Below are positions 8,305-17,239 of a DNA stretch of 39,605 bases, piece by piece. Below the pieces are notes generated by a model, which was given only the letters and a program-made list of their open reading frames with translations, was not told the DNA's origin and did no database searches. The translations under genes and the position numbers were made by a program. Positions within the stretch are counted from its first letter, which is position 1; every line of letters starts with the position of its first letter. The stretch is from the NCBI GenBank assembly GCA_018673955.1, contig JABHBJ010000060.1, positions 1-39,605 of the forward strand, written 5' to 3'. Origin of the DNA: Chloroflexota bacterium. GTDB taxonomy: Bacteria > Chloroflexota > Dehalococcoidia > Lucifugimonadales > Lucifugimonadaceae.

Positions 8305-9711
8305 CTAACCCGCTCCGGCGTCGGCGAGAAGTTGTTTTGCTTCTTCGATTGCTTGGCGGACACGGTCAGGTGCTGTGCCACCGGGTACATTACGGGCTGT
8401 AACGGAAGATTCAAGAGTGATTTCCATCACTCCCTCATCGAATAGCGATGAAGCCTTTTGGAAATCACTCAGTGAAAGTTCGCCGAAGCCTACGCCGTCG
8501 GCGATGCACTGTTTCGAAAGATCGCTCACAGCGATGTACGCCTCGCGGAACGGCACGCCTTTCCCTACTAGGTAGTCTGCGATGTCGGTTGCGAGCACGA
8601 AGCTGTTAGAAGCTGCCTGACGCATGCGATCGACATTGACCGTCAAGCCAGCGACCATGCCTGCGGCAGCTTCCAAGGCCGCTATAACGGTATCGGCGGC
8701 GTCGAATAGACCTTCTTTGTCTTCCTGCAAATCACGGTTATACGTTAGCGGGAGACCTTTGATCGTTGTGAGCAACCCCATAAGGGAGCCGTACACGCGA
8801 CCTGTCTTGCCTCTTATTAGCTCGGCGAAATCAGGATTGCGCTTTTGCGGCATGATGCTGGATCCGGACGTGAATTCGTCGGACAGCTTGATGAATCCGA
8901 ATTCGTCGGACGACCAAATGACCAGTTCTTCGGCGAGGCGCGATAGGTGAGCCATCGCGAGTGATGACGCTGTTAGAAATTCGACGATGAAGTCACGGTC
9001 GGATACGGCGTCCATTGAATTGCGAGATATATCGGTGAAATCGAGTTGCTTGGCTACCCATTCGCGGTCGATATCGTACGGCACGCCTGCCATTGCGCCT
9101 GAGCCCAGCGGCATTATGTCGGCACTTTCAGCGGTTTGGGCAAAGCGGGTCGCATCGCGATCGAACATCTCGAAGTATGCCATCAGGTGATGGCCTAGAA
9201 CGACCGGCTGACCGCGCTGCATGTGGGTGTAGCCGGGAACGATGGTGTCGACGTGCTGCTCGGCGAGATTTACGAGAGCAGCTTGAAGTTGAACAGCCGC
9301 ATCGAAGGCGCGACCGCAAGCGAGTTGCGTCCAGAGACGTGTGTCGGTGGCGACTTGATCGTTGCGGGAACGGGCTGTGTGCAAGCGTCCTGCTGCATCA
9401 CCGATCAGCTCGTAGAGGCGGGATTCCACGTTCATGTGGATGTCTTCGAGCTCTTCTTTCCACTCGAACTCGCCGGATTCAATCTCTTCTACGATTGCCG
9501 ACAGGCCTTCGACTATCTTCTCGACTTCGTCTGACTCGATGATGCCCTGACGGCCCAGCATGCGGGCATGCGCGATCGATCCAGCGATGTCCTCACGGTA
9601 GAGGCGACTGTCGTAGTGAATCGACACCGTGAAATTACTGGCAAGCTCTGAGCCGCGTGCAGCAGCAGCAGGGTTTTTATTTTCGTTCGAGCCGTCGTTT
9701 TGGCTGGTCAT
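8305..9711 (-). CDS. argH: Argininosuccinate lyase
   Basis: A 468-residue member of the fumarase/aspartase superfamily that splits argininosuccinate into arginine and fumarate, the last step of arginine synthesis. Signatures: S-R-N-D-Q-V-A-T-D near 116-124, T-H-M-Q-R-G-Q-P near 162 (catalytic His), and the mobile loop G-S-S-I-M-P-Q-K-R-N-P near 284-294. Oddity: the usual N-terminal L-W-G-G-R-F segment is missing. It is replaced by an Asn/Ala-rich start before N-F-T-V-S-I-H-Y-D-S-R-L, where homology begins, and no such motif occurs in frame upstream. It is 175 bp downstream of argG on the same strand. Confidence 0.95.
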   Translation of the reverse strand: MTSQNDGSNENKNPAAAARGSELASNFTVSIHYDSRLYREDIAGSIAHARMLGRQGIIESDEVEKIVEGLSAIVEEIESGEFEWKEELEDIHMNVESRLYELIGDAAGRLHTARSRNDQVATDTRLWTQLACGRAFDAAVQLQAALVNLAEQHVDTIVPGYTHMQRGQPVVLGHHLMAYFEMFDRDATRFAQTAESADIMPLGSGAMAGVPYDIDREWVAKQLDFTDISRNSMDAVSDRDFIVEFLTASSLAMAHLSRLAEELVIWSSDEFGFIKLSDEFTSGSSIMPQKRNPDFAELIRGKTGRVYGSLMGLLTTIKGLPLTYNRDLQEDKEGLFDAADTVIAALEAAAGMVAGLTVNVDRMRQAASNSFVLATDIADYLVGKGVPFREAYIAVSDLSKQCIADGVGFGELSLSDFQKASSLFDEGVMEITLESSVTARNVPGGTAPDRVRQAIEEAKQLLADAGAG

Positions 9712-9886
9712 TGAATCTGATCTTTGAACTGGCGATGGAGCACGAACAAATTCGTACTACGTGCAACATTATCGCTGTTAGCGGGATATTTTAAAGAAGC
9801 AGGAAGGATCGGTCGGTTAAAGCGCGATACCAACCTACTGTACAGGCAACATCCGAACCCCAGTAAAAGTGGCTAAGCCACCTTCG

Positions 9887-11110
9887 CTACCGCTGTTCGG
9901 AGTTGGTTTGTTTGCGGCTTTGCGTTCGGGCTGAGAGTGAGTAGATGTCAATGAATCCAGTTGCTGCCTCGTGATCGAACGAATCGGTCGTTGAGTAAGT
10001 AGCCAGATCGAAATCGTACAAGCTGAACGGCGAACGTCGTCCAACAACAAGGCAAGTGCCCTTGTGTAGACGTAGACGAACGTCACCGGTCGAGAACTGG
10101 TGAGCACTATCCATGAACGCTGCGATGTTCGTGCGAAGCTCGGTGAACCAGCGCCCATCGTAAACGAGATCGGAATAGATAGCCGAGAGATTGTCTTTCA
10201 CACGCTGCTGCTCACGAGACATCGTCGATGTTTCGAGCGCCTTCAAGGCGGTGTGCAGAACGATAGCGGCTGGAGTTTCGTAAACCTCGCGTGACTTGAT
10301 GCCGACCAAACGGTTCTCGACGTGGTCGATTCGACCCACACCGTGTTCACCAGCCATGTCGTTCAAGATAGCGATCAACTCAACGCCACCCTTTAGCGAA
10401 CCATCGAGAGAAACCGGAACGCCCTTTTCGAAACCAACTACGACTTCGATGCCCTCGTCTGGAGTGTCAGAAATCTGCTTGACCCACGAGAAAGCGTCCT
10501 CTGGCGGAGCAAGCCAAGTGTCTTCGAGGTCTTCGCCCTCGATAGCCTGACCCCACAGGTTGCGGTCGATCGAGTACACACGCTGGTCGGAACCAACTTC
10601 GCGTAGTTCGAGTCCTGCCTTCTGGGCGTAAAGCTTTTCTTCGTCACGGGTCATGCCCCATTCACGGGCAGGTGCAACGATCTTTAGGGGTTCACCGGCT
10701 GCGGAAAGAGTCATGATTCCAGAATCGAAACGAACTTGGTCGTTTCCTTTTCCTGTGCAGCCGTGGGCTACTGCAGTGGCTCCGACTTCACGTGCGGCTT
10801 CGACTAGCTTCTTCGCCATTAGCGGACGTCCAAGTGCAGTCGAAAGGGCGTAAACGCCTTCGTACATGGCTCCGGCTTTTAGGCCAGGGAATACATATTC
10901 GTTTACGAACTCGTCCCGAACGTCCCAAACGAGTGACTGAATGGCGCCTGCTTGAGCCGCCCGTTCCTTCACTCCGACGATTTCGGGTCCTGCGCCTAGA
11001 TCGACCGTAAGAGTTACAACGTCCATGTTGTAGTTCTCTTGGATCCAGACGGTTGAGATTGTTGAGTCCATGCCCCCACTGTAAGCGAGGACGCACTTTT
11101 CCCTTGCCAT
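9887..11110 (-). CDS. argG: Argininosuccinate synthase
   Basis: A 407-residue ATP-dependent ligase joining citrulline and aspartate. The N-type ATP pyrophosphatase P-loop is A-Y-S-G-G-M-D-S-T at residues 9-17. Other family segments are L-T-V-D-L-G-A-G near 35, A-H-G-C-T-G-K-G-N-D-Q-V-R-F near 115-128 (citrulline/aspartate binding), Y-S-I-D-R-N-L-W-G near 180 and the C-terminal D-L-A-T-Y-S-T-T-D-S-F-D-H-E-A-A. The last ~20 residues are a variable hydrophilic tail. The ATG at 11110 has a GGAC ribosome-binding sequence 12 bp upstream. It is followed by argH. The 262-bp region between it and the HxlR gene must carry its promoter. Confidence 0.96.
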   Translation of the reverse strand: MAREKCVLAYSGGMDSTISTVWIQENYNMDVVTLTVDLGAGPEIVGVKERAAQAGAIQSLVWDVRDEFVNEYVFPGLKAGAMYEGVYALSTALGRPLMAKKLVEAAREVGATAVAHGCTGKGNDQVRFDSGIMTLSAAGEPLKIVAPAREWGMTRDEEKLYAQKAGLELREVGSDQRVYSIDRNLWGQAIEGEDLEDTWLAPPEDAFSWVKQISDTPDEGIEVVVGFEKGVPVSLDGSLKGGVELIAILNDMAGEHGVGRIDHVENRLVGIKSREVYETPAAIVLHTALKALETSTMSREQQRVKDNLSAIYSDLVYDGRWFTELRTNIAAFMDSAHQFSTGDVRLRLHKGTCLVVGRRSPFSLYDFDLATYSTTDSFDHEAATGFIDIYSLSARTQSRKQTNSEQR

Positions 11111-11372
11111 GTTTTCGTTCGTGTCCTTTTTGATTGCGGCTGTTATTACGCCGATATAGGAATGCCGCTTCCCGATTGTTGCCTAGTCTTGATTGAAAGG
11201 ACAACCTGACTATTCTCTCGCTAGTTGGGAGTATTGTCATCTTCGGGTGTCACATTGATTTTGAAATCGACAAGTTCCTGATTGAACCTGATTCACAATT
11301 ACCGTGATGTCGAACAATCCAGATTTCTATGTACAGTGGACTTCGATTTGACAGAGGTAGAGATAACTAGCT

Positions 11373-11723
11373 CTAGTCTCGGTTAGCTGGCATCCACTTT
11401 TCGGCCCAGTTTTGTAACGCTTCGAATACTGGCGAGAATTCACATGCCATTTCGGTAGAGGAATATTCGACTAGTACAGGGCGCTGGGCGGCGTCGACTT
11501 TTCGTTCGATCATGCCGATTTCTTCGAGTTCTACGAGTCGCTGCGAAAGCATGCGATCGCTAACACCTTCTACTGCGCTACTGATTTCAGAAAATCTCGT
11601 AGGGCGTTCTTGTAGTGCGGTCAGGATCAGGCCTGTCCAGCGTCGGGCGAGTAGTTCCATCGCCGCTTTGTAGTGCGGGCACATTCCCGCGGGCGATTCG
11701 TGTGTAGCAGTCTGCTCAGTCAT
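11373..11723 (-). CDS. HxlR-family winged-helix transcriptional regulator
   Basis: A 116-residue DNA-binding protein with the HxlR layout: an N-terminal single Cys (Cys15 in G-M-C-P-H-Y), then L-L-A-R-R-W-T-G-L-I-L near residues 25-35, the recognition helix region R-F-S-E-I-S-S-A-V-E-G-V-S-D-R-M-L-S-Q-R, and a wing near E-R-K-V-D. Family members YodB and HypR of Bacillus use a Cys at this position to sense quinones, diamide or hypochlorite and derepress azoreductase/nitroreductase genes. Here the gene is divergent from exactly such a flavin reductase, which makes local redox-sensitive repression likely (inference). Expected to act as a dimer. Confidence 0.88.
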   Translation of the reverse strand: MTEQTATHESPAGMCPHYKAAMELLARRWTGLILTALQERPTRFSEISSAVEGVSDRMLSQRLVELEEIGMIERKVDAAQRPVLVEYSSTEMACEFSPVFEALQNWAEKWMPANRD

Positions 11724-11761
11724 AACTTCAACCCTACACCAATTTACGTTATTAGGAAGTA

Positions 11762-11778
11762 ACTAAACAAAAGTTAGT
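11762..11778. promoter_or_regulatory. ACTAA-N7-TTAGT inverted repeat, candidate HxlR operator
   Basis: In the A/T-rich 187-bp divergent region between the HxlR gene (start 11723) and the reductase (start 11911), ACTAA (11762-11766) is mirrored by TTAGT (11774-11778). Further TTAGT/CTAAT half sites occur near 11799 and 11852. YodB-type operators are similarly short A/T-rich dyads. The assignment to this regulator is inference. Confidence 0.4.
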
Positions 11779-11910
11779 AAGCGTGCGAATGAATTTCACT
11801 AATCTGATAATCGTAACTGTTAGGGTGTTACGTAATTATAGTTGCTATATATTAGTTAGAAGGTATTATTACTTTAGTGTCAAATACCAACAGGTGTGGA
11901 GAGAAAAACG

Positions 11911-12483
11911 ATGTCCGATCGGAAATTGAAAGTGTTAGCGATCTCCGGATCAGTACGTAGTGACTCTGTGAATACGGCCCTATTAGAGACTCTGAAAAAC
12001 GTGTCGTCGGACAATTTTATCGTTGAGATATACGAACATTTGGCTGAATTGCCAATATTCAATCAGGATCTTGAAGGCGAGAACATCCCAGATTTTGTGG
12101 CCGAACTTGGCAGATCAGTTTCTGAGGCTGACGCTGTGTTGATATCAACTCCTGAGTACAATGGAGCAATTCCGGGTGGATTGAAAAATCTTCTTGATTG
12201 GGGATCACGCCCGTGGGGTAAAGGTGCTTTCAGTGGTAAGCCTGTCGCCGTGATTGGGGCGAGTCCCAGTGAGTACGGCGCTTCTCGTGCAGTTGCGATG
12301 ACTTACACTATTTTGGAAGCAATGAGTGCAACTGTGATCAATCGTAAATTGACTGTTGGTAACGCTCCTGATCGAGTCGCTGTTGGCGGTGAGATCATCG
12401 ATGAAATGGTCGCAAAGTCCCTTTCCGATGTCCTTGAAGGCCTAGAGATAGCGGTAGAGAACTTGACCCCGGTCTCTCAGTAG
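11911..12483 (+). CDS. NAD(P)H-dependent FMN reductase (azoreductase/quinone reductase, ChrR/YieF-like)
   Basis: A 190-residue flavodoxin-like reductase. The phosphate-binding loop for FMN is S-G-S-V-R-S-D-S-V-N near residues 11-20; S-T-P-E-Y-N-G-A-I-P-G near 83 and L-K-N-L-L-D-W-G are the classical FMN_red signatures, followed by G-A-S-P-S-E-Y-G-A-S-R. Enzymes of this family reduce quinones, azo dyes or chromate. The ATG at 11911 is preferred over the in-frame GTG at 11896 because GGAGAG lies 7 bp upstream of the ATG and would itself be inside the longer reading. Divergent from a Cys-containing HxlR regulator and terminated by a strong hairpin. Confidence 0.9.
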   Translation: MSDRKLKVLAISGSVRSDSVNTALLETLKNVSSDNFIVEIYEHLAELPIFNQDLEGENIPDFVAELGRSVSEADAVLISTPEYNGAIPGGLKNLLDWGSRPWGKGAFSGKPVAVIGASPSEYGASRAVAMTYTILEAMSATVINRKLTVGNAPDRVAVGGEIIDEMVAKSLSDVLEGLEIAVENLTPVSQ

Positions 12484-12506
12484 ACCGGTTTGCGTGAAAT
12501 ACAAAA

Positions 12507-12543
12507 AAACAGCCCCTATCGACTCGTTCGATAGGGGCTGTTT
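12507..12543. terminator. Bidirectional intrinsic terminator between the reductase and argD
   Basis: A perfect 16-bp stem (12507-12522 with 12528-12543, loop CTCGT) is flanked by an A7 run on the left and T-rich sequence on the right. It therefore works for the plus-strand reductase and for the convergent minus-strand argD. Confidence 0.92.
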
Positions 12544-12565
12544 CGTTTCAGCGATAAGTAACCGA

Positions 12566-13768
12566 CTAAGCGCCAGTAACTGCCAGAACCTTGTCGAGTA
12601 TGGCTACTGCTTCGTCGATTTCGTCTCGGGTTACATTCAGTGGTGGCATGAAGCGAATCATGTTCGGTCGAACTGCGTTGATGAGGAGCCCCTCTGGCAG
12701 TGCGGCGGTAACCGTTGCACCAGCAATATCGACGTTCATCTGAAGTGCGATGAGCATGCCCATTCCACGAACTTCGGTGATGAAATCGTACTTCTCAGCG
12801 AGCGAGTTCAATTTGCCTTGGAAGTAAGCACCGGTTTCATTTGCGAGCTCAGGAATATTCTCATCGACGATAACTTTGGCTGCTGCAGCACCGGCCGCAG
12901 TTGTCAAAGCGTTTCCGCCGAACGTGGAACCGTGGTCGCCTGGCTCTAGAACTGAGCAGAATTCCTTTGTCAGGAATGCGCCAAGTGGAGCGCCTGAACC
13001 AAGTGCCTTCGCCAGCGTCATTACGTCAGGCTCAACACCTTCGAACTGCTGGTAACCGAACATGGTTCCGAGTCGGCCCATTCCGGTCTGAACTTCGTCG
13101 AGAATGAACAAAATGTTCTTCTCGTGGCAGAAATCCATAACGTCCTTCAGGTATGTGTCGGAAGGAATGTTTACTCCGCCTTCGCCCTGAACAGGTTCGA
13201 GCATTACTGCACAAGTCCGACCTTCAACATAAGCATCTTTGATCGCTTGTAAATTGTTGTAATCCACATTTACGAATCCCGGCATAAGCGGGGTCCACTT
13301 TTCCTGATACGCAGGCTGGCCAGTTGCTGCCATCATTGCCTGAGTACGGCCGTGGAACGAATCGAACGTGGTGATGATTTCGTACGCGCCGTCGAGCTTA
13401 GTTTTGCCCCATTTACGAGCGACTTTGCAGGCGCCTTCGTTTGCTTCTGCGCCTGAGTTGCAGAAGAAGACGCGGTCGACGTCTGAGTTGTCGATGAGAA
13501 TCTTCGCTAGCGGAAGCTGCGGGGTTGTGTAGAACAAATTCGACATCTGCAGGATTTTTCCTGCTTGGTCGCGTATGGCTTCTGTAACGGCAGGGTGGTT
13601 GTGTCCGATGTTTAGGACTGCCCAGCCTGCGGTGAAATCTAGATAGCTCTTGCCATCGTTGTCGAACACTCGGGTGCCTTCGCCTCGAACTAGTACAGGT
13701 GGCATTCGGTTCACCACTTGCATGTAGTACTTGGATTCGAGGGCTTTATAGTCATCCGAGGTAGTCAT
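12566..13768 (-). CDS. argD: Acetylornithine aminotransferase
   Basis: A 400-residue class III PLP aminotransferase that converts N-acetylglutamate semialdehyde to N-acetylornithine. Visible signatures: D-G-K-S-Y-L-D-F-T-A-G-W-A-V-L-N-I-G-H near 32-50, F-C-N-S-G-A-E-A-N-E-G-A near 98, L-F-I-L-D-E-V-Q-T-G-M-G-R (PLP Asp) near 213-225, the Schiff-base Lys in L-A-K-A-L-G-S-G-A-P-L-G near 248, and G-S-T-F-G-G-N-A-L near 273. The open frame extends 21 codons further upstream, but that part has no homology; the ATG at 13768 starts M-T-T-S-D-D. Last gene of the argJ-argB-plsY-argD run. Confidence 0.95.
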   Translation of the reverse strand: MTTSDDYKALESKYYMQVVNRMPPVLVRGEGTRVFDNDGKSYLDFTAGWAVLNIGHNHPAVTEAIRDQAGKILQMSNLFYTTPQLPLAKILIDNSDVDRVFFCNSGAEANEGACKVARKWGKTKLDGAYEIITTFDSFHGRTQAMMAATGQPAYQEKWTPLMPGFVNVDYNNLQAIKDAYVEGRTCAVMLEPVQGEGGVNIPSDTYLKDVMDFCHEKNILFILDEVQTGMGRLGTMFGYQQFEGVEPDVMTLAKALGSGAPLGAFLTKEFCSVLEPGDHGSTFGGNALTTAAGAAAAKVIVDENIPELANETGAYFQGKLNSLAEKYDFITEVRGMGMLIALQMNVDIAGATVTAALPEGLLINAVRPNMIRFMPPLNVTRDEIDEAVAILDKVLAVTGA

Positions 13769-13988
13769 TGTTCTTCTCTTTTTTCTATATTGCGGGTCGA
13801 CGCTCGGAATGACTCTCCCGAACGTTCGCAATTACGAACACTGCCGCCTAATAGTGGCGAGCACTGCGAATCACAAACCGCGATTTGCAGAAGGAGAACT
13901 ATATCGCAGGGGCCGAGCAAACGGGGTTTTGTTGCCTGTCATTGCCGCATCGCATCAGGACTGGCTGTTCGCAGTGACAGGAATTTGG

Positions 13989-14588
13989 CTAATCTTGATC
14001 TTTTCGTCCGGGTTTCCAGCCTCGTGCTGCGGCTCGTCCGAAGAGGATTAACGCGAGTACGACTGTGGCAGCCATTGCCGGCCATTCAGCGTCTAGCGGC
14101 CAGTCGGCATCGATTAGTGCGGCGGCGATTAGGATTGTTATCAAGCCGGTGAGTGCTCCGTGACCACTGCTTTTCAGCTTGGCGATTACGAGCATTCCTA
14201 GCGTCACACCTATTAATCCTGGCAAGGGCAGTAGTGCGATGGCTACACCGGCTCCACTGGCGAGTCCTGCTCCACCTTTGAATCGATTGAACACCGGGTA
14301 CCAGTGACCCAATACTGCTGCGTATCCGCCGACAAACCAGAAATCTTCCGACACGCCAATTGCCCAAGCGACCGAGATGGGAAGCGCGCCTTTGAGACCA
14401 TCAGCGATGAAGACCAAGGCACCAATTCGTTTGTCGACTTTGCGAAATACGTTTGCGGCACCGGGGTTGCCGGTTCCGGTTTCGAATAGATCGACACCTG
14501 TCCGCATCGTTAAGAGCTTGGCAAAGGAAATCGATCCCAGCAAATAGCCGAGTATCAACATCGCAACGACGAGACCGGCTGTGTCCAT
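13989..14588 (-). CDS. plsY: Glycerol-3-phosphate acyltransferase PlsY
   Basis: A 199-residue polytopic membrane protein of the PlsY family, which transfers acyl from acyl-phosphate to glycerol 3-phosphate. The three conserved loops are visible: G-Y-L-L-G-S-I-S-F-A near 14-23, G-T-G-N-P-G-A-A-N-V near 40-49, and G-H-W-Y-P-V-F-N-R-F-K-G-G-A-G-L-A near 99-115. The start is the ATG at 14588; the open frame upstream overlaps argB and lacks homology. It lies between argB (50 bp) and argD, an unusual place for a phospholipid gene, so co-transcription with arginine genes is likely. Confidence 0.93.
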   Translation of the reverse strand: MDTAGLVVAMLILGYLLGSISFAKLLTMRTGVDLFETGTGNPGAANVFRKVDKRIGALVFIADGLKGALPISVAWAIGVSEDFWFVGGYAAVLGHWYPVFNRFKGGAGLASGAGVAIALLPLPGLIGVTLGMLVIAKLKSSGHGALTGLITILIAAALIDADWPLDAEWPAMAATVVLALILFGRAAARGWKPGRKDQD

Positions 14589-14637
14589 GACTAAATTTCC
14601 TGAGTTCTGATCTGGTGCTGACGACCAGAACTGTCGA

Positions 14638-15444
14638 TTAGATAATGCGAGTTCCGATGTCCTCGCCAAGTGCACAGGCTAGCAGTGCCCCGGCGAGTCG
14701 ACCGTCAATGATGTGACCTGAACCGACGACTGATACAGCGTCGGCACACGCTTCGATCTTGGGAATCATCCCTCCGGCTGCGATTCCACCGGAGATTAAA
14801 TCTCGTGCCTGACTGCGAGTCATCCTTGGGATAAGCCTTCTGCGGGCGTCGAGAACGCCTTCAACGTCGGTTTGGAAAACCAACTGGTCGGCACCGACTG
14901 CTTTTGCAATGTGCCCCGCTGAAGTATCGGCATTTACGTTCAGTATGCGGTCTTCACCCGACACCGAAGGGAATAGATGAAGCGCTGTGGGAGCAATCAC
15001 TGGAATGCTGCCACAGTTGAGAATGGTTTCGATGGGCTTTGCGTTGGCTTTTACGATTTTGCCTACGTAGCCGAGATCGGGATCAAGTACTTCAGCTTGC
15101 AGGAGTCCGCCAGATACTCCCGATACTCCTGTTGCGTCGGCTCCATTTGCTTGAAATTCAGCAACAAGCTGTGAGTTTACTAGTCCGGCTAGAACGGCGA
15201 TCGCTACTTCGAGCGTTGCTTCATCGGTGCGTCTTAGACCGCGAACAAACTCTGGATGTATGCCTTGTTTTTTGACCCAGTCGCTAATGACCTTACCGCC
15301 GCCGTGAACAACGACTGGACGGGCACCCTGTTTCCATAGATCAACAATGTCCGGAACAGTGCTATCGCCTTCGCCAAGAGTACTGCCACCGATTTTGATT
15401 ACGATCGTCTTGCCCGAAAGGTCGCGTTTGTTCGAAGTAGTCAT
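14638..15444 (-). CDS. argB: Acetylglutamate kinase
   Basis: A 268-residue amino acid kinase catalysing the second step of arginine synthesis. Signatures: V-I-K-I-G-G-S-T-L (Lys and Gly-rich loop, residues about 13-21), P-V-V-V-H-G-G-G-K-V-I near 43-53, R-G-L-R-R-T-D-E near 69 (acetylglutamate site), N-V-N-A-D-T-S-A-G near 176, and a C-terminal G-G-M-I-P-K segment near 225. The ATG at 15444 (M-T-T-S-N-K-R-D) is chosen over an upstream in-frame start because the leading eight residues have no homology. The presence or absence of the arginine-feedback N-helix cannot be judged firmly. Confidence 0.94.
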   Translation of the reverse strand: MTTSNKRDLSGKTIVIKIGGSTLGEGDSTVPDIVDLWKQGARPVVVHGGGKVISDWVKKQGIHPEFVRGLRRTDEATLEVAIAVLAGLVNSQLVAEFQANGADATGVSGVSGGLLQAEVLDPDLGYVGKIVKANAKPIETILNCGSIPVIAPTALHLFPSVSGEDRILNVNADTSAGHIAKAVGADQLVFQTDVEGVLDARRRLIPRMTRSQARDLISGGIAAGGMIPKIEACADAVSVVGSGHIIDGRLAGALLACALGEDIGTRII

Positions 15445-15579
15445 GATGACGCTACTTTGAAGAAGCAATTATTGAAGTTGCTTGAAAACGAATAGGTGGG
15501 TTTAGTGAGCAATAGCTCTCCCCAATGAGTCAAATCAGAATGACTTGCGCCTGTCACAACGATGTCCCTTTGATGACGG

Positions 15580-16800
15580 TTACGTCGTGTAAGCCGAGTT
15601 AAAGACCACGTACTCTTCCGTGAGGTCACATCCCCACGCAACGCCCGTTTCGTCGCCAACGTTGAGATCGACCCGCAGCCGCACCTCGTCGCCTGCTAGC
15701 GCACTAACTACGCTTTGGACGTTATAGGAAATCGCCTTGCCTGCATGGACAATCTGTATATCGTTAACGAAGCAATCGATTTTCGATTCGTCGAGTGGAA
15801 TCTGCGACTTGCCGACCGCCATGAAAATTCGACCCCAATTCGGGTCACGTCCGTAGACGGCGGTTTTTACGAGCATTGAAGCCGCACATGAGCGCGAAGC
15901 GCTCAGGGCGTCGTCGGCCGAGTGTGCACCATTGACGGTAACTTCGATCAGCTTCGTAGCACCTTCGCCATCGCGTGCTATTTCGATAGCTAGGTATTGA
16001 GTTACTTTACGAACGGCTTCAACAAATGCTGTTGAAGCATCGTTACCACCGGAGATTACAGGGCCACCAGCCGCACCGTTTGCCATGAGCAGTACGGTGT
16101 CGTTCGTACTCTGGTCGCCATCAACATCGATCTGATTGAAAGATAGTTTTACTGATTCCGAGAGTGTCTCCTGCAAGAACGCAGGGTCTACATCGGCATC
16201 GGTTGTTACGTACGCCAGCATTGTCGCCATGTTCGGGTGAATCATTCCTGAACCCTTCGAAACTCCGCCAACTGTATGAGTCACGTCATCGACATCGAAC
16301 GAAACTGCGATTTCTTTGGTGCGTTTGTCTGTAGTGAGTATCGCTTTGGCGAACTCTCCACCACCGTCTGCGCTGACTTCAATCTGCGGGATGAATTCGC
16401 GCATGAGCGCCATTGGAATTTCGACACCGATTACTCCGGTCGAACTTACAAGGGTCTTTTCGCTGGCTACACCGAGATGAGCACCTGTGATGTCGGTCAT
16501 CTCTTTGGCATCGATCATTCCCTGATCGCCAACGGCGGTGTTAGCACAGCCGCTGTTTACTACAACGGCGTGAATCTTCTTGTCGGTGCCTACGCGCTGT
16601 CTATCAAGAGTGACAGTGGGCGAGATAATGCTGTTCTGGGAGAAGGTTCCGGCGATTGCACAGGCTTGCTCAGAGTAGAGAAGTCCGATGTCTTTTTTAT
16701 CGACACCGGGTGTTTTGATTCCGGCGAATATTCCGCCAGCTGAGAAGCCTTTTGGCGACGTGATTGTGCCGTTTGGAACTGATGCGATAGGGAGTGTCAT
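15580..16800 (-). CDS. argJ: Bifunctional glutamate N-acetyltransferase/amino-acid acetyltransferase
   Basis: A 406-residue ArgJ precursor. It transfers acetyl from acetylornithine to glutamate and thereby recycles the acetyl group. The self-cleavage site is plain: H-P-N-M-A-T-M-L with Thr193 as the new N-terminal nucleophile of the beta chain. Other signatures are the oxyanion-hole-like T-G-V-I-G near 121-125, N-Q-I-D-V-D-G-D-Q-S-T-N-D-T near 238, and G-R-D-P-N-W-G-R near 335. The ATG at 16800 starts M-T-L-P-I-A-S-V-P-N-G; 21 upstream in-frame codons lack homology. First gene of the argJ-argB-plsY-argD set; argC, often next to argJ, is absent. Confidence 0.95.
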   Translation of the reverse strand: MTLPIASVPNGTITSPKGFSAGGIFAGIKTPGVDKKDIGLLYSEQACAIAGTFSQNSIISPTVTLDRQRVGTDKKIHAVVVNSGCANTAVGDQGMIDAKEMTDITGAHLGVASEKTLVSSTGVIGVEIPMALMREFIPQIEVSADGGGEFAKAILTTDKRTKEIAVSFDVDDVTHTVGGVSKGSGMIHPNMATMLAYVTTDADVDPAFLQETLSESVKLSFNQIDVDGDQSTNDTVLLMANGAAGGPVISGGNDASTAFVEAVRKVTQYLAIEIARDGEGATKLIEVTVNGAHSADDALSASRSCAASMLVKTAVYGRDPNWGRIFMAVGKSQIPLDESKIDCFVNDIQIVHAGKAISYNVQSVVSALAGDEVRLRVDLNVGDETGVAWGCDLTEEYVVFNSAYTT

Positions 16801-17239
16801 GGCGATTATTGAGGTGACTCGTAAGGTTGACTGCGAGCGAGCACAGCACTTGACTGTAATCACAAACTAGCGAATACCTACGTTTGTGGGAGTGAAATTA
16901 GAGAACCCATTGGATTTAGTACGAACCTGGTTCATATGATCGGATCGAAATCGATGGCTATCGAATGGGATGATCAAATAAACGAACTTTAGCAGTTCAA
17001 ATCGAATAGGGAGTATACAGCAGAGAGTCAGGCGATTTCCTCAGAAATTAGGCTGCGGAATCGACGTCCGAGACTTCGTTCATTCGCCGTACAGCAAATC
17101 AATGTTTCAAAACACTTAGATTTGGTTAATGCTGGGTCTTATTAGGCGTGACGCCTATCGACACAAATGCATGGTGCTTCTAAGCTAGCCATAAGTGAAC
17201 TGCGTCAAAATCAAGTCCATACAGGCGTTGTGAGGGAAC
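16801..17239. other. Divergent intergenic region argJ / thioredoxin reductase-like gene
   Basis: A 439-bp gap between two divergently transcribed genes must contain both promoters, but I see no convincing consensus pair. The perfect hairpin TAGGCG-TGA-CGCCTA at 17143-17157 lies 82 bp upstream of the plus-strand gene and could be an operator or attenuator. A 70-codon plus-strand frame (16936-17145) is interrupted by one TAG and has no recognisable homology, so it is not annotated as a gene. Confidence 0.5.

Noticed and set aside
11281-11300. ArgR box-like TTGAACCTGATTCACAA upstream of argG
   Set aside because: Only 4-bp arms match and the spacing is one base short of the consensus; argR is not in the window.
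16936-17145. 70-codon frame with one TAG upstream of the thioredoxin reductase-like gene
   Set aside because: No homology, and a single-stop frame of this size is not convincing without conservation.
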